Position numbers and translations under genes: made by a program. From the NCBI RefSeq assembly GCF_900496995.4, contig NC_044024.1, positions 20,276,698 through 20,340,697 of the forward strand: a stretch of DNA of 64,000 nucleotides, written 5' to 3'. Shown piece after piece: positions 51,814-64,000 of this stretch (position 1 is its first letter; each line of letters starts with the position of its first letter). Under the pieces are notes generated by a model, which saw only the letters and a program-made list of their open reading frames with translations, did no database searches and was not told the origin of the DNA. The DNA comes from Aquila chrysaetos chrysaetos. Lineage: Eukaryota; Chordata; Aves; Accipitriformes; Accipitridae.

Positions 51814-53147
51814 TTAATCAGTTTTGGAGAATTTGTTGCCATCCTGCCACCTAGTTGAATTACCTAGGAACAGTACTACTCATTTCCAGCCCTGGTCCTG
51901 GTTTTGGCTTCTTGCATAGCTTTTGGAAGAAGAAGGGCAATATTGTTTCTTCACCAGTGACAGAAGTGCAGTACCATTGAGAGATAAATACTTCAGTTTT
52001 TTAAAATCTCTCTCTATATTTTAAACCAAGGGGGAATGAGAATTTCTGTGGTTTCTTTGACAGCTATCCAATGGGGATGGGGTTGTTTTTGTGCAGTACA
52101 ATATTTAGTTAGTGTGTGGTGCAGCGGCGGGGGGGGAAGTCTATGAAGGAATTCATACTAAGCTCGCTCTTTAGATAAAGAGTGTTCTCATTGAAAATTA
52201 TTTGAATAGCTCTATTAAAAAAAACAACAAACAACACTCTTTTTAGGACTGAGGATATGATGGGACCAATGATACTGCTGTAAACCTGGCATGAAAGGGT
52301 ATCCTAAAAAGGAAACATTAAGTCCACTAGGGTGTTTGTTGCAAACCTATTCTCTTTGGCATAGCAGGAAAAAATTAATCCTATATTTAGGGGACCAAGC
52401 GTTATATTTTCAAGACATTAATCATTTTGAGTATTTTAGGACCCATAATTATGGTATTGAAATTGAAGATGTGAAGGGAATCTTTTAAGTTTCTGATTCA
52501 GCAGTGTAAGAGGGAGGATTCATCCAACAGCCAATTACAGCACTACTGATTTCTTTAAAAGTTTTGTAAAGGAGACTTTTAGCAGCATCCAGAGCATGGT
52601 TGTTAAGTATATACATAAGTGGTGTCTCCCTGTGCATGAGCATCAAAATACTTACGGCATTGTGTTAGTGAGGTGAAAGGAAAATTTCATGCCTTGCAAT
52701 GTCAAAACCAATTACATCAAAACCAATTTGTTTATCTGTTCTATATTCTTTAAAGTATACATTTTTTAACTTTTCAATCAAAACACTTGTGTTCACATAG
52801 CAGTTCTTCAGGTTCAGTGAAGGAGCAGTTAGAATTTTCATCAAAAACTGTGTGTTCTTCATGATTTGTTCCTGTACCACCAGTTTGTAATTTCTGACAC
52901 AGATTTTGCAAGCTGTTATTCGCAATCAATGTAGCTTAATGAAAATGCATAAACACAGGTGTTGCCTGATGTCCTGTAAGACATCAAGCTGGAGTTAACA
53001 GGCAACTAAGATTAAATGTAGACAAATATAAACCAAGACCCAGAGATAAAATTAGTCTGTATTGCAAAAGAGAAATTTGGAAAACAAAATGTAAGGAAAA
53101 ACTATTATGCGAAGCCATCTAAATCGGAGTTTGTGGGTAACAATGGT

Positions 53148-53202
53148 AGGGTGAAGTGATCTCAGAAGGTCCTGTCCAACCTTAATGAGTATGTGATTAT
53201 TA
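53148..53202 (+). mobile_element. Degraded CR1 LINE 3' end
   Basis: A short match to the avian CR1 3' terminus: gtgatctcagaaggtcc, then ctgtccaaccttaatga and a decayed gtgattatt tail. Only about 55 bases are recognisable. The upstream part is too diverged to delimit. Confidence 0.65.
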
Positions 53203-56200
53203 TTTTTTTCTTTTTTTAATTTGAATTTTAGATTTGTGAGTTGGATCTTGAAGCTGATAGTTTTAATTTGGTTTCTTGGAGCTTTGCTAAGACTATTCAG
53301 TTCTGAACACTGAAGGTTATGACTGACCAGTTTGTAGAAATTAAAAGTGTGTGTGTGTAAGTTTCTTGAAACCTTGTTCAGGGAAGTGGCAGAAACATGA
53401 CTGTAATCTAATCCTAAAATGATAGGTACAGCTAGTCCTATTAAACTGTTGTGAACTGTCAGCTTCCTTGATTTTAATATGCCAATGCCTTCTTCCAGAA
53501 TGGTGACTTAATACCAATCTGTAAAATGAGTTTTGGGACTTTTGTTTTGGGAAGAGGTTTGCAAGTGTTCTTCCTATAGAATCATTTCTTAGTGGTAAAT
53601 CCTCAGCTGGTAAGTTGTCATAATTCTCTTCCAATTCTACACCAAATTATTGCATTTAAGACAGTTAAGGACTGACATTTGTCTAGAATAAAGGAAATGT
53701 TTTTGTAGGAAACACCTGTATTGCTGGATGATTACTTCAGTGATCTTTATAGGCAAAGAGAAGTAAACTAAAGGGGAAGTGATAGGTGGAAAAAAGGCAA
53801 GAGAAAGAAGTATAGGGAGTCTGGTTTTGTCCAGTGGTCTTGGTCTGATGTTAGCATAACTAAAAACATTGCTAAGTGCATCTGCAGTTCAGTAAATAGT
53901 AAATCCTGTGTTCATTATTTCTAGTTTTAGCTTCTTTAGAGACCTGGATCTTTTCTGTCCTCTGCAAAAGAGGCTACTGTGTTTTTAGAAACAATGGGCT
54001 GTTTTTGGAACTTACATAAAAAAATGTCTTGGCTGAATTCTGCATTTGGGAATATGTCCCAATGCATAACAGATTAATTATCTCCCTCTCTCTCCACTCC
54101 TCCTTCCCTCTTTTTCCAAGTTTAAAAAAAAAAACAAAACAAAACCAAAAACCTGATTATATGGTCAAGTGTGATTTTTCAGGTGTGAATCTGGGTTTAA
54201 TTTGCATACACTGCTCCTAAATGCTTTGTAATATTTGGAAGAATCCAGTTAAATTGTGTATGGTTTTCTATATTCTGTCTCTTCAAAACCTTGAATTAAA
54301 ATTAAAGGGACGTTCATATCCTGTCATTTGGGAGTGAGTATGAAGAACCTTTGATTATAGAAATGCAGTAAATTTTTATAGAAATAACAGTGAATAATGT
54401 TATTGGGTTATGTGAGCAACAGCCTGCAAGTAAAAGTTTAATGAGTTATTAAATTTTAAAGGGTAGCAGTATTCTAAATCAAAGATATTTTTCAATAGTT
54501 TTGTTCATTGCTTAATGTATTAAGATTGTTGGGCAAGATGTAGAGCAGCGAAGGCAAAATTTCCTGTGAATGTTTATACGTTTTTCAAAAAGTCTCTTAA
54601 CTGTAAGGTTCCAAATCTTCCTTTTTGTATGTGTGCATATTTCCCGTATCTACATAATTTTTGTGTGTACCTCCTACGTTCCAAAACCTGGTACTGCTAC
54701 CTGCAGAACTTGTAATTTTTAAAGTACCTCAGAAGACAGGACTCAATTTTAGGGGGTATGATAAAACTGAAATTTAGTAGAATTTGATATGCTAAGGACT
54801 GTAAAAAAAATTTGAATATTTAAGAAAAGCAAGGCTATATATTTGGAGTATAGTATGATTTATTCCCAAATCATTACATTTAGGGGGTGCGCGAGAGTGT
54901 TGTAGCAAGTTCAACAATCCTTTCAGTGCTCTGAAATGCTATCTGGTAGAAAGAAAATTCATCACTTAAGTGGAAGATGTGTGTAATCACAGCTCACATA
55001 CATATCGGATTATGAAGTGTGCAGCTCGATTTTTAGATCTGTATAATACACAAGTCTTTATTTTTACGACAGCAAATTAACTTGTGATAGTTCCTCTTAA
55101 AGCTGATTGCTAGAGAGGAAATAGTGTGTGGTGAAGAAGGGCAGGTGAAGAACAATTACAGCACTGAAAGCACCAGTATTTCTTGGTGGCAAGCCTTATT
55201 TCTTGCAAAAGAGTGCATTTTACTGCTAGAAAGATGATAGCAGCTCAAGGGGCATATATATGAAGTGACAGGTCATGAGGCAGGTCATCAGTTCCTTTAT
55301 ACTGGGTCTGGGATGCTCCAGAACTATTAGTTTGCCTTTCAAAAAACCCCATGGCTCGCTTGTATAGTTTAATCTGCCCTTGGTTCCAATAACTGTCAAT
55401 TTTTTCTTAATTGTTACAATTTATTTTTAAGCAATGATTTTGTTGGGTTTGAGAAAACACTGTCAACTGAAGTTTAGAGGCTTTAACTGATACTGTAATT
55501 AATGTAATGACTATTTATTGAGCTGAGGAAAAGCTTTTCTGTGATAGTTTTAACACTGTATATAGTTTGTTTCACCATTGTGCTTATTTTTAGTAAATCC
55601 CAGCACATAGTAGAGAAATTGAGAAATACTAGTATGAGGCAAGGCAAGGATTCTTATTCAGAAATAATAGTAATTTTTAATTTAGTATAAAAAGAATAGC
55701 AAATGTGTCATAAGGCTGTGAATCGCAGTTTTCTTTGAAGAGATGACAGTTCATCCACTTTAACTTAGACAAGATTTGGCCAGTACATGCTTTACCTTGA
55801 GCTGAAAATGTGCGTGCTTTGGTCGAGGTGATAGGTATCGCGGTAATATGTCATGCTACCAATGAATGTTCTAGTTGAGGAATTGGAGTTTAACACTCTA
55901 GGTTAAGCCTTTGTTTTGAAGTTGCTAGGATTTGGAAATACCTGCTGTGCTTGAGGATAGAATGCATACTTTGGTAATTCTGTCCTTTCTTCTGTATATT
56001 CATAGGAGAAAAGAATATAAAAAGTGGGGAGTTGACAAGAAGTAATCTTACTCTCTAGAAAGGAGTAGGAATTGCATGAGCGGAAATTCTAGATGAAAAA
56101 GCTTAACTTTCTCTTACCCCAAATATTTACACTGAGGATTATTATCTAAAGGCCATTAGATGAATAATTAGGTAATCAGATACTGGTTTGTTTTGATGAG

Positions 56201-56269
56201 ATCATCACAGATTTAAAGCAAGTATTCAAGTGTAACATGTAGTTTGAGCAACATGTTATAGAGAAACAG

Positions 56270-56357
56270 GCCTTTTTTTAATTTCTTTTTTCCTCTTCTG
56301 CTTCTGTTTTCCTCTTCTGTTTTGTTTCTTTTTTTCCTTTTTTTTTTTTTTTTTTTG
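56270..56357 (+). repeat. Long polypyrimidine tract with internal duplication
   Basis: A T/C-rich stretch ends in a T run of about 20. The unit 'ttttcctcttctg' occurs twice about 20 bases apart. It could favour triplex DNA or act as a cryptic splice-acceptor pyrimidine tract in the TMEM164 intron, but no exon follows. Confidence 0.75.
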
Positions 56358-58581
56358 AGAATGTAATGTATTTTTAGGATGGATTTTTTAACCTATTTAG
56401 CAGTTTCATGCACCATTCTGTGTAGGTTGTTTGCTAGCAACTTAAACTGATGTTTCAGGAATAGCTGCCTGAGGCCTTTAGGAACTTCACTAGAGTGGTG
56501 GACTAAATCAAATAGCAGCAGTAACCATATTGGACACCTTTATAAATTCCAGAGATTGGGATGACTTTCATCTAATTATTTCTATTCTAAAAACCCCTTC
56601 TTTGTTGTCTCCCTTGCACTGCTGTGAATGTTTACATGCCTAGTCACAGATTATGAGTTTTACCACAGTGGTTGTACATCAACCACATTCACTGTAGCAA
56701 TTTGAACTGTGTTGATGTTCACTGTGACCAAGTTCCGTACCATGCATTTGAAACCTGTGAAGAGTGTAATGGGACTCATGTTTCTCGTGACACTTCCTCA
56801 GGGGTTTAGATAGATGTGGTAAGGGTTTACATTTATTCAGATTGCCAAGTAATTAGTGTCAAGTGAATTTAATTGTTTATATTTTAATACTTTGGTAGTT
56901 AGTGAAATGCCAACTTAAATTATCAGGAATACGATGCTATATGCCTTAGCTTTTTATGGATTGTGGTACTATTGCTGTTTCTTTGGCAAAAAAATTATCT
57001 GTAATAATAAAGATATTAGATATTTATTATCCTGCTGTTTTTAAAGATTACAAATTTCTGTTGTAAAATCCTACAAATTGAGGAATTGCGAACTGTGACA
57101 AGAAGGAGGTATTGGTGACTTGAGGCGGAGTAGAGCAGGACTTTTCTATGATGGTTTTGCTTCTGTAGGAAACTAATATGAAACGTCACACTTGGGGAAA
57201 AAGTAACAAAAGTGAACGTATATGAATATGCACATGAAAATCTTACTGTGAAGTCATGCAAGCTTCCACAGTGTCACTGACAGGTGTAAATGCAAGTTAA
57301 TCTAAATTCAGTACAAACTAAATTTTCTTAAGAAATAGGATGTTTGAATATTATTTTTTTTAAATTCAGCCTTTTTTGTCTCTTTTACCCCCAGATAAGT
57401 TTTTGATTGTCAGGTTTTGCTAAAGCATTAAACTAGGAATGGGGAATGAAGTAATCCACTACTAGTGAAGGGCTGGTGCAGGTAGTGATTAGAGAAAAAG
57501 GAAGAAAAATAACCGCAGTGACACTTTTTCTCTGAAATACTAATTCCTAAGATGTGATAACTAATGCTACTGCACACATAGAAAAGACCTGAGTCTTATG
57601 TTAATAATTAATCCTGAAATACGAGAAGTCTAGAAATCTTTCACCTAAGACCGTAAAAGGGAAGAAGGTGAGTTTGTTGAGTAAGCAAACTAAGCCTGTG
57701 GAAGGGGACACTAATCTGGAATGTCCCAATAAACGTATATAATTTACAAGACATTAAGATTGTAGAGGTTGGAAATTGTTCAACTTGGTACACTTCTTTC
57801 ATCCCTGGGTAGAACTGGGAAACTGGAAGGTTGGAAGGAGGGACAGGCAGCTGCTTATGTTCCTACAGTCTGGTTTGTATAACACAGAAACTAGTTTTAC
57901 TGTAGTATTACTTAATGCTCTGCCAGCAATCTTGCTTTGAATCATGAGTATTCTTAATGCTAGATAAACAATTCCACAGGACACATTAATTAATCCCTGA
58001 ACCTGTCTGACTGCTGCAGTAAGGCAGCTGTGACTTTTATGCTAAAATATTAAATACATTCAACTTGCTGCTATTTAGCAACGGGAATGTAACATCTTTT
58101 GATCTCTGTTCTCTTTTCAGATTTGGCAGTCTGAACTTGTCAAATCACAGTTACAATTTTTAATTTTTTTTAAGTTACCTTTTAGAAGGCAAACAGATGG
58201 CTGTTCTGTGCTGAATTGATAGTTGACATCTAACATACTTAGATGCTGGATCAAAGCTGTATGATGGAGTTGTTAAAACCATTACTTTCTGATAAATGAT
58301 AGGGTGATTGTTTTGAACTTACTGAAAAAAATAATTTTAGAGTTAATTAACAAAATCTTTGACATCTTTTAAATTAGCTGCTTGTATGTTCCTTGCCTTA
58401 AGTTTTACCATTGTGCAGGAAAATGGATGATTTTCACATGTACGGTAAAATACACTTAAACTTACCACTTTATCTTAGCCTTTTAAACATAGCTCTTAAT
58501 CTCTTCTGCTCTGGAGGGTACTTTGATACACCTAAGAAAGGTTGAAAATTTTTATTTCAGTGCAGATTGACCGAAGCCTGC

Positions 58582-58635
58582 TTCTCTCTCTTTTTTTTTT
58601 TTTTTTTTTTCTTTTCTTTTTTTTTCTTTTTTTAA
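58582..58635 (+). repeat. Poly-T/CT tract
   Basis: About 50 bases of T with scattered C. It lies about 20 bases after an acceptor-like tttttatttcag (AG at 58559-58560), but there is no coding continuation. Confidence 0.8.
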
Positions 58636-60016
58636 AACTCTTTCCAGTTTTGGATAAATCCAGTTGCCATTATTTTTTCACATTGCTCTGATTATTGCAA
58701 GTAGAAATTAAAATCTAACCTCTTGAAGTTTTCATTTTGAAATGGTATACTAAAACAATCAACTTATGATCTGGTTAAGTGATCACAACTGGAATGTTTG
58801 AAAAGAAAAATATGTTTCCAGTCTGCTGCAACGAGATACTAAATCAAACAGGCAGCTCGGGGACAGACAAGCTGCTGTTTTGAAAGGTAAATGAAATCTG
58901 TGCTGCATGTGTGAGATGCAGTGGTTTTACCTGTAGCGTGCTTAGCTATCTTCTGCCAGAAACAGCTCTACTCAGACATTTGTAAGTGTTTCCATTGATA
59001 TTATAAGTGCTACTTCGTGTGATGTTTAATATGGAATGGTTAGAGTTGTGTGACTTGTTCTTTTCTTCCCCTGCTACCTTTGGAATTGTCGTCTTTTGTG
59101 TTTTTAGTTTGTTTCTGATCAAACAAGATGATCTTTCTGTTACACATATTTCTGTCTCAGCAGGACTAAGACTGGTAGAAGAAAAGCCTTTCATGACAAG
59201 TTTTGATTGCACTCTGCCTCAGTGTACTAACTGAAAAATAGTGTCATTAAAATACTTCTGAAGGGAGCTCTTAGGTGTAGTATTTTGTAGAAGTTTGGAA
59301 TGTTTTGGAATAAAAAACCCCAGCCAAGTCATAGGACAAAAAATAAATAATGTGAGCTCTCCCTATTTAGAGTGCTCATGGAGTGAGGCAATAACATTCA
59401 ATGAATAGAATGGTATCCAGGCTTAGGTATTTGAAGAGGTGTTTTACTTCAGTTTGGAGACAGTATTGCTGTTACACACTCCAGTTGCATCCTTTTTGAA
59501 CAAAAGATTATGCATGCCTTTTGAGAATAGCTCTTGAGATTTTTACTAGTCTTGATTTTTGAAATGTTGATTACTAAAACTAGTGGTAGAATGTGGCATT
59601 CTTACATGTCAAAGAGACTAGGAAATACTAGACAAGTGAGAAAATTTGCAGCTGACAAATTATTTTATGGCAATGGTCTCAAAACTTTTGGGACTTGTAA
59701 CATGACATAAATATATACATCCTTGCCAGTATCTGAGAATTTTCCTAGACATAACTCTAGCATGTACCACAGCCTCTCATTTTAGGTATTTAATCAATTT
59801 TTTTTAGGATCTCTGTTTTAGGCAAGTCACGACTCATAATGACAGGCTGGGTAAAATGCTTGCAGTCATTCTAGTATAGTAGATTTTAGCTACTATAGGT
59901 AGTAGCTCACTAACATATTTGGGACTGTATGTTGAAGTTTGAGTTTGTCAATATCTGAGTGTGTTGGGGTTGTAATAAGGCAGATTTAGTAAAATCTGCT
60001 TACCTCATGACCCCTT

Positions 60017-60039
60017 CCCCCCCCCCCCCAAAAAAAAAA
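60017..60039 (+). repeat. C13-A10 homopolymer junction
   Basis: Thirteen C are followed directly by ten A. It is simple sequence, likely length-variable. Confidence 0.9.
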
Positions 60040-63000
60040 GTAAGTAATCCATAATAAATGTACTGTAGAGGCACTGCTGGATTAAAAAAGCACAATTATA
60101 CAACAACAAAAGCCTTTTCCTTTCTTACTGTTTTCAATCTAGCAATACAGTTAAATGGAAAACAGGAAACCAGATATGTTTGACGGTTTCTGTTCTTTAC
60201 TTTTTCCACCTCTTTATACTGATGCACTTGCCCATTGCTGAAGTCTAGGTGGGCAAATGGTAAAAGAATTTGTTTGAATAAAATTATTTCTGTACGAACT
60301 TAAAAAATAATGGAAACCTCTAATATCTCCAAATTAATGTGATAATTGCAGCACATGTAATGCTTGAAGTGCAAAAAGTGAAAATACCATTAGGGGTTAA
60401 CACAGTGCATAGAGATTAGGAAATTGGATTATATTAAAGGGAGGACAGACTAAGGTTATCACAGTTCTTTTTGGTTTCATGATGTTGCAGTCTTTTGTGG
60501 ATTTTTGGGGTGTTTGTTTCAGTATCAGATTTTTTCCATGCTTCTGAAATTTGGGTACCCATACGTATTCCTGTCATATTTTGGCACTAGGAAAACATAT
60601 CAATAAAAAAACCTAACTTGCTGCAAAATACCAGCTTATGTTGGTTGATAATTAGCCTTTTTTCCGTGCATGTGAGTTTGACTTTTACCTAGAGATACCA
60701 TTGCAATGTCAAGGAGTAATTTTTTTTGTAAATTCTGACTTCTGAAAATGAATTTATGAAGAATGATCTGGTTTTTTCCCAGCTACCCAGTTCATTTTTA
60801 ACAGTAACATTTCCCTTGTTTGGCTATGCTTTCTTTTAGTGATTAAAGAAGGGAGTGAACTTAACAGGGATTTGTGGAGGGCCAGTGTAATACTTTGTGA
60901 TACCTACTTATTGCTATCTGTCAAAGAAGTTTTCTGAATAAACTAATGCAACGTTACCTTCTTATTGTCTTCAGAATAGTCATTTTACATACAGGCTCTT
61001 CTGCCTGCTACACTGACACAAATGAGTAATATAAGCAGGTTTAATGAAATAATGATCTCTGAAGTTTACTGAACTCAAACGTGTTTCTTGGGAACTCCAT
61101 CAAATACTGAATGACAGTCGCACATGTTTCTTTTAGAAAATTTTTAAAAAATATATTACTACAGGTGGAAAAATACCATCCTTTTCCTCCTGCCTTCCAG
61201 TCTGTCCCATACCTGTAGATAGCATTTGGAGCTTTCTCTTCTTCTTAGTGCATGGTTAGAAGAAGGGAAAGTGGAAGGGACTGATTTACAGCCCAGTCCT
61301 GGGTTTGTTCAGAGCAACTGTAAGTTCAGTCTCTTTAAGATCTTGTCTCAGTGAAGGAATAGTTAAGCAGTGCAATCCTGTACATTAGTCTCCAAATTAC
61401 AACGGCCCTGCTGATCTGTCATGTGTTGTGATGTGACCTTTGTATTTGGGCTTATGCAGGGGAGCGCTGGCCATGCAGTTCTTCATGCCAGAAATATTTC
61501 CCATGGGGATGGACGGTGATATTTATGGTCTAGCAGAGCAATTATGAAGTATATTGACAGAATTTCTGACTTCTGTTTTCATCTGAGTCCTCAAGGTTGA
61601 AATGAACTTCAGTTTGCAGATTGACCAATGGTATGAGTTTCTTTGCAATTTATTGCCTGAGAAAAATTGTAGACTCATCTGTTCCTGTGCTGATGAAAAA
61701 GACTTAGACATACTGACTCAAAATGTTGTCCCCACCTAGGACTTGTTATCTATACATTTCCTCAAGGCCACTCGTGATTTTGTACCCTCACTTTCACTCT
61801 CGTTAGCCTATAGGCTTTTACAGATTGAAGAGTCTTAATGTGTTAAGTCAGTTCTATGCTTTTTGAGCATTCTTGTTGGCCTCTATAACCCTTATCTAAA
61901 TCTGCTTTTTGGGGGGGACGGAGAGAGATTAAAGGGGAAGAGAATGATCAGAACTGTGCCCAGAATTCAGCCTATCAGACAATGTTTATTTTATAGCTTA
62001 TTTTTCCCTCCTGAAATAGTTACTTTTGTACATTTTGGATTTCAGGTTGATTCTTTTGTCCTTCTTTTCGTTTGTAACGTGAAAATGTAACAGGTGACAG
62101 ATCCGACAGGATAAGGAGGGACATTGAAGTTGTTTCTTAGAGTTTCTTCTAAATTGAAAGTTTAGTTACTCTGCCTTGGACAAGGAGAAGCCTGCTTCAG
62201 TGTGCTTTAAAATATATTCTGCCCTGTTTACACTAGAACTCTGCAGTGTGCCGGCAAAGGGGGGCTACATCTGTGCTAGCCTGAGTGCGTAAAACCTTGA
62301 GAGTTCCAGCAGGAAAACAGGCTGGGAACTCTTCACAGCCATGCTGCTAATTTAATATGACATTGTTTGGTTTATAAAACATAGCTGTTTCCTTCTGCAA
62401 GGCAAAGGATTTTATTTCCAGTATGACAGTGAAATATAATATGATTATGGGGATAAGTATGTGAACACTTGTGGCAGAGCTTGTGAGCTTGTCTGCTGTG
62501 AACTAGGTGTTTTAAGACTGCTAATTACTGAGCTGAATGATGACACTTTCTACATTTTAATCTACTCAGTGATATAGTTCTTTGAAAATTGGATACAAAG
62601 GTGTCTTGTAAAACATCCTTTTTAAGAAGTTGAGGTTTATTTATCATGAAAACTATATACTTATTTAGAGAGACAGTGCTTGATATTAAACTGCTAAAGC
62701 TGAAACATTTGAAGATCTCTTCCATTATCCTAAAGTTTTAACATAAACATTCTAGTTATGATTTCTCTGCTGCCATAAAAAATAGAAGTCAGGCTTATTT
62801 TCCAAAAGATCACTTACAACAGAGGGACTTGCATGCTTAAAAATATGTAATATTTATTTTTCCCTCATCAGTTCCTGAAACTGTGTTTCTTGCAGTAGAG
62901 TTGACATAAAAATAAGCAGCTGTGAATCTTGTTCTCTTCTTTGCCCATCTCCATGATAGTGAAGTATTTTAAATTGGTATGTCCATCTCAGTCTTTGTAA

Positions 63001-63700
63001 CAATGCCATCTTTTTTTAATAATACCTATTTTTTATCCTCAGTGGTGAGATTCAGATAGTATACAGATTTGTATTGTAGTTTTTGCTTTACCATGTGGTA
63101 GTTGGAGCACTCTGCAGTGTGTCAGAAAAAGAAATGACTGGTGTGATTAAGACGTATTTCTGGTTTGATTATTTTGTGCATATAGGGAAAAAAGTAATTT
63201 TTTTTTTTTTTTTTAAAATGTAGGAAATAAAAAGAAAAAAAAATTCTGTGTTGGAAGAGCAGAGTTTCTTCCATGAAGGTATGAACTATGCTTCAAAAGC
63301 AACATGTATCTTCTGTCAGATTTCTGAATTTAAGGAAATGATAAAACAATATGAATTTAAAACTCTGGATGAACTAGTGAGACTCTAAATATCATATCTC
63401 CTTTTGCTAACATACAACATGGAGTGTTTAAAAAGTTTGACTAATGCATGCAAGTAGCATGGGGAAAAAAATAATTTTAAGAGACCTGTAGAAGACATCT
63501 GTGGTCTCCAAAGAAGGAAAAATATAGTCCACAATTCAAGGAACTTTAGCTTAGTAAACAAAGGTTATTGCAAAAATATGCAATTATGGAATAGTGAAGC
63601 ATAGTAAGTGTTAGACACCTTTCCCAGAAGCCATATGGATCTTATGTGCAAGGTGATATATAGACCTCTCATAAGATTTTTCTGGCATATACTTTCTCTC

Positions 63701-63727
63701 TTTTTTTTTTTTTTCTTTTTTTTTCTT
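63701..63727 (+). repeat. Poly-T tract
   Basis: Nearly pure T run with single C interruptions in the TMEM164 intron. Confidence 0.8.
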
Positions 63728-63968
63728 AGCACAAAAAAGCTTCCATTAGTGGATTGTCATCATGCATCTGTTATGTTCTTTTCCTCTTTAACCTGCCCTG
63801 ATGAGTTGAAATTACTTGGTTTTTAAATACAAGACTTCAGAGAAACTCTGATTTAGATTTTAACAGTGTTCAGTAAGAAAATGTCATGACATATTCAGTT
63901 AAATTTAATTGCTGCCTCTTTCTTGCTGTGCCCTTATTAGAGTTCTGTATGACTTAGCAAAAACAATT

Positions 63969-63988
63969 TGTGTGTGTGTGTGTGTGTG
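63969..63988 (+). repeat. (TG)10 microsatellite
   Basis: A perfect TG dinucleotide repeat of ten units near the right edge of the window, probably polymorphic. Confidence 0.95.
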
Positions 63989-64000
63989 CAAGGTCTAAAC

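Larger units (their letters stand above)
48677..64000 (+). other. TMEM164: TMEM164 intron following the first coding exon (3' end outside window)
   Basis: At least 15.3 kb of AT-rich sequence starts at the GTAAGG donor. I searched by eye for the next TMEM164 coding segment, which should continue as a hydrophobic stretch rich in cysteine and proline, and did not find it. The intron therefore extends past the window. It holds a solo LTR (51229-51808), a CR1 3' remnant (about 53.15 kb), long pyrimidine tracts and a terminal TG repeat. I see nothing else specific. Short open frames here are chance. Confidence 0.8.

Noticed and set aside
57752..57782. gaggttggaaattgttcaac as a possible CR1 remnant
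   Set aside because: Only about a dozen bases resemble the CR1 3' end, which is too little to separate from chance.
1..64000. Search for tRNA, rRNA, CRISPR arrays, operons or defence-type systems
   Set aside because: The window is vertebrate nuclear DNA. No regularly spaced direct repeats, cloverleaf-like boxes or clustered ORFs were found by eye. A tRNAscan/Infernal run would be decisive for small RNAs.

Overview
This is a vertebrate nuclear segment, almost certainly from a bird. Two features point there: a typical avian CR1 LINE 3' end at about 11.17-11.37 kb, ending in the usual ATTCTGTGATT-type tail, and a complete solo LTR of a common avian family at 51229-51808 with a perfect 5-bp target duplication. 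Coding density is very low. The window has two strong GC/CpG-rich islands, and only one protein-coding exon can be supported.

Layout. (1) About 1-19.4 kb is AT-rich non-coding DNA with one CR1 copy, simple repeats and a striking long hairpin near 15.9 kb. I read it as probable first-intron sequence of a minus-strand gene. (2) About 19.4-21.4 kb is a CpG island/promoter. From known vertebrate gene order it is most likely the 5' end of ACSL4 (minus strand), but no ACSL4 coding sequence lies in the window. (3) About 21.4-46.8 kb is intergenic DNA containing ancient repeats: an amniote CR1-like relic at 22.4-22.85 kb, an avian LTR-like repeat at 38.2-38.5 kb, a GC-rich patch at 43.0-43.4 kb, a possible MIR-like fragment, and a CR1 reverse-transcriptase relic on the minus strand at 44.3-45.2 kb. 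(4) About 46.8-48.0 kb is a second CpG island, the TMEM164 promoter/5' UTR. (5) 48079-48676 is the TMEM164 exon holding the start codon and the first 123 codons. (6) 48677-64000 is the following TMEM164 intron, with the solo LTR, a CR1 remnant and low-complexity tracts.

How the genes fit together. If the minus-strand promoter is ACSL4, the window spans the divergent ACSL4 <- / -> TMEM164 interval. ACSL4 activates arachidonate to its CoA ester. TMEM164 has been reported as an acyltransferase that places C20:4 on ether phospholipids. Both act in ferroptosis-relevant lipid remodelling, so the roughly 27-kb spacer is an interesting candidate shared regulatory domain. That link is inference. I found no CRISPR array, tRNA, rRNA or bacterial-type system, and no convincing new protein-coding system.
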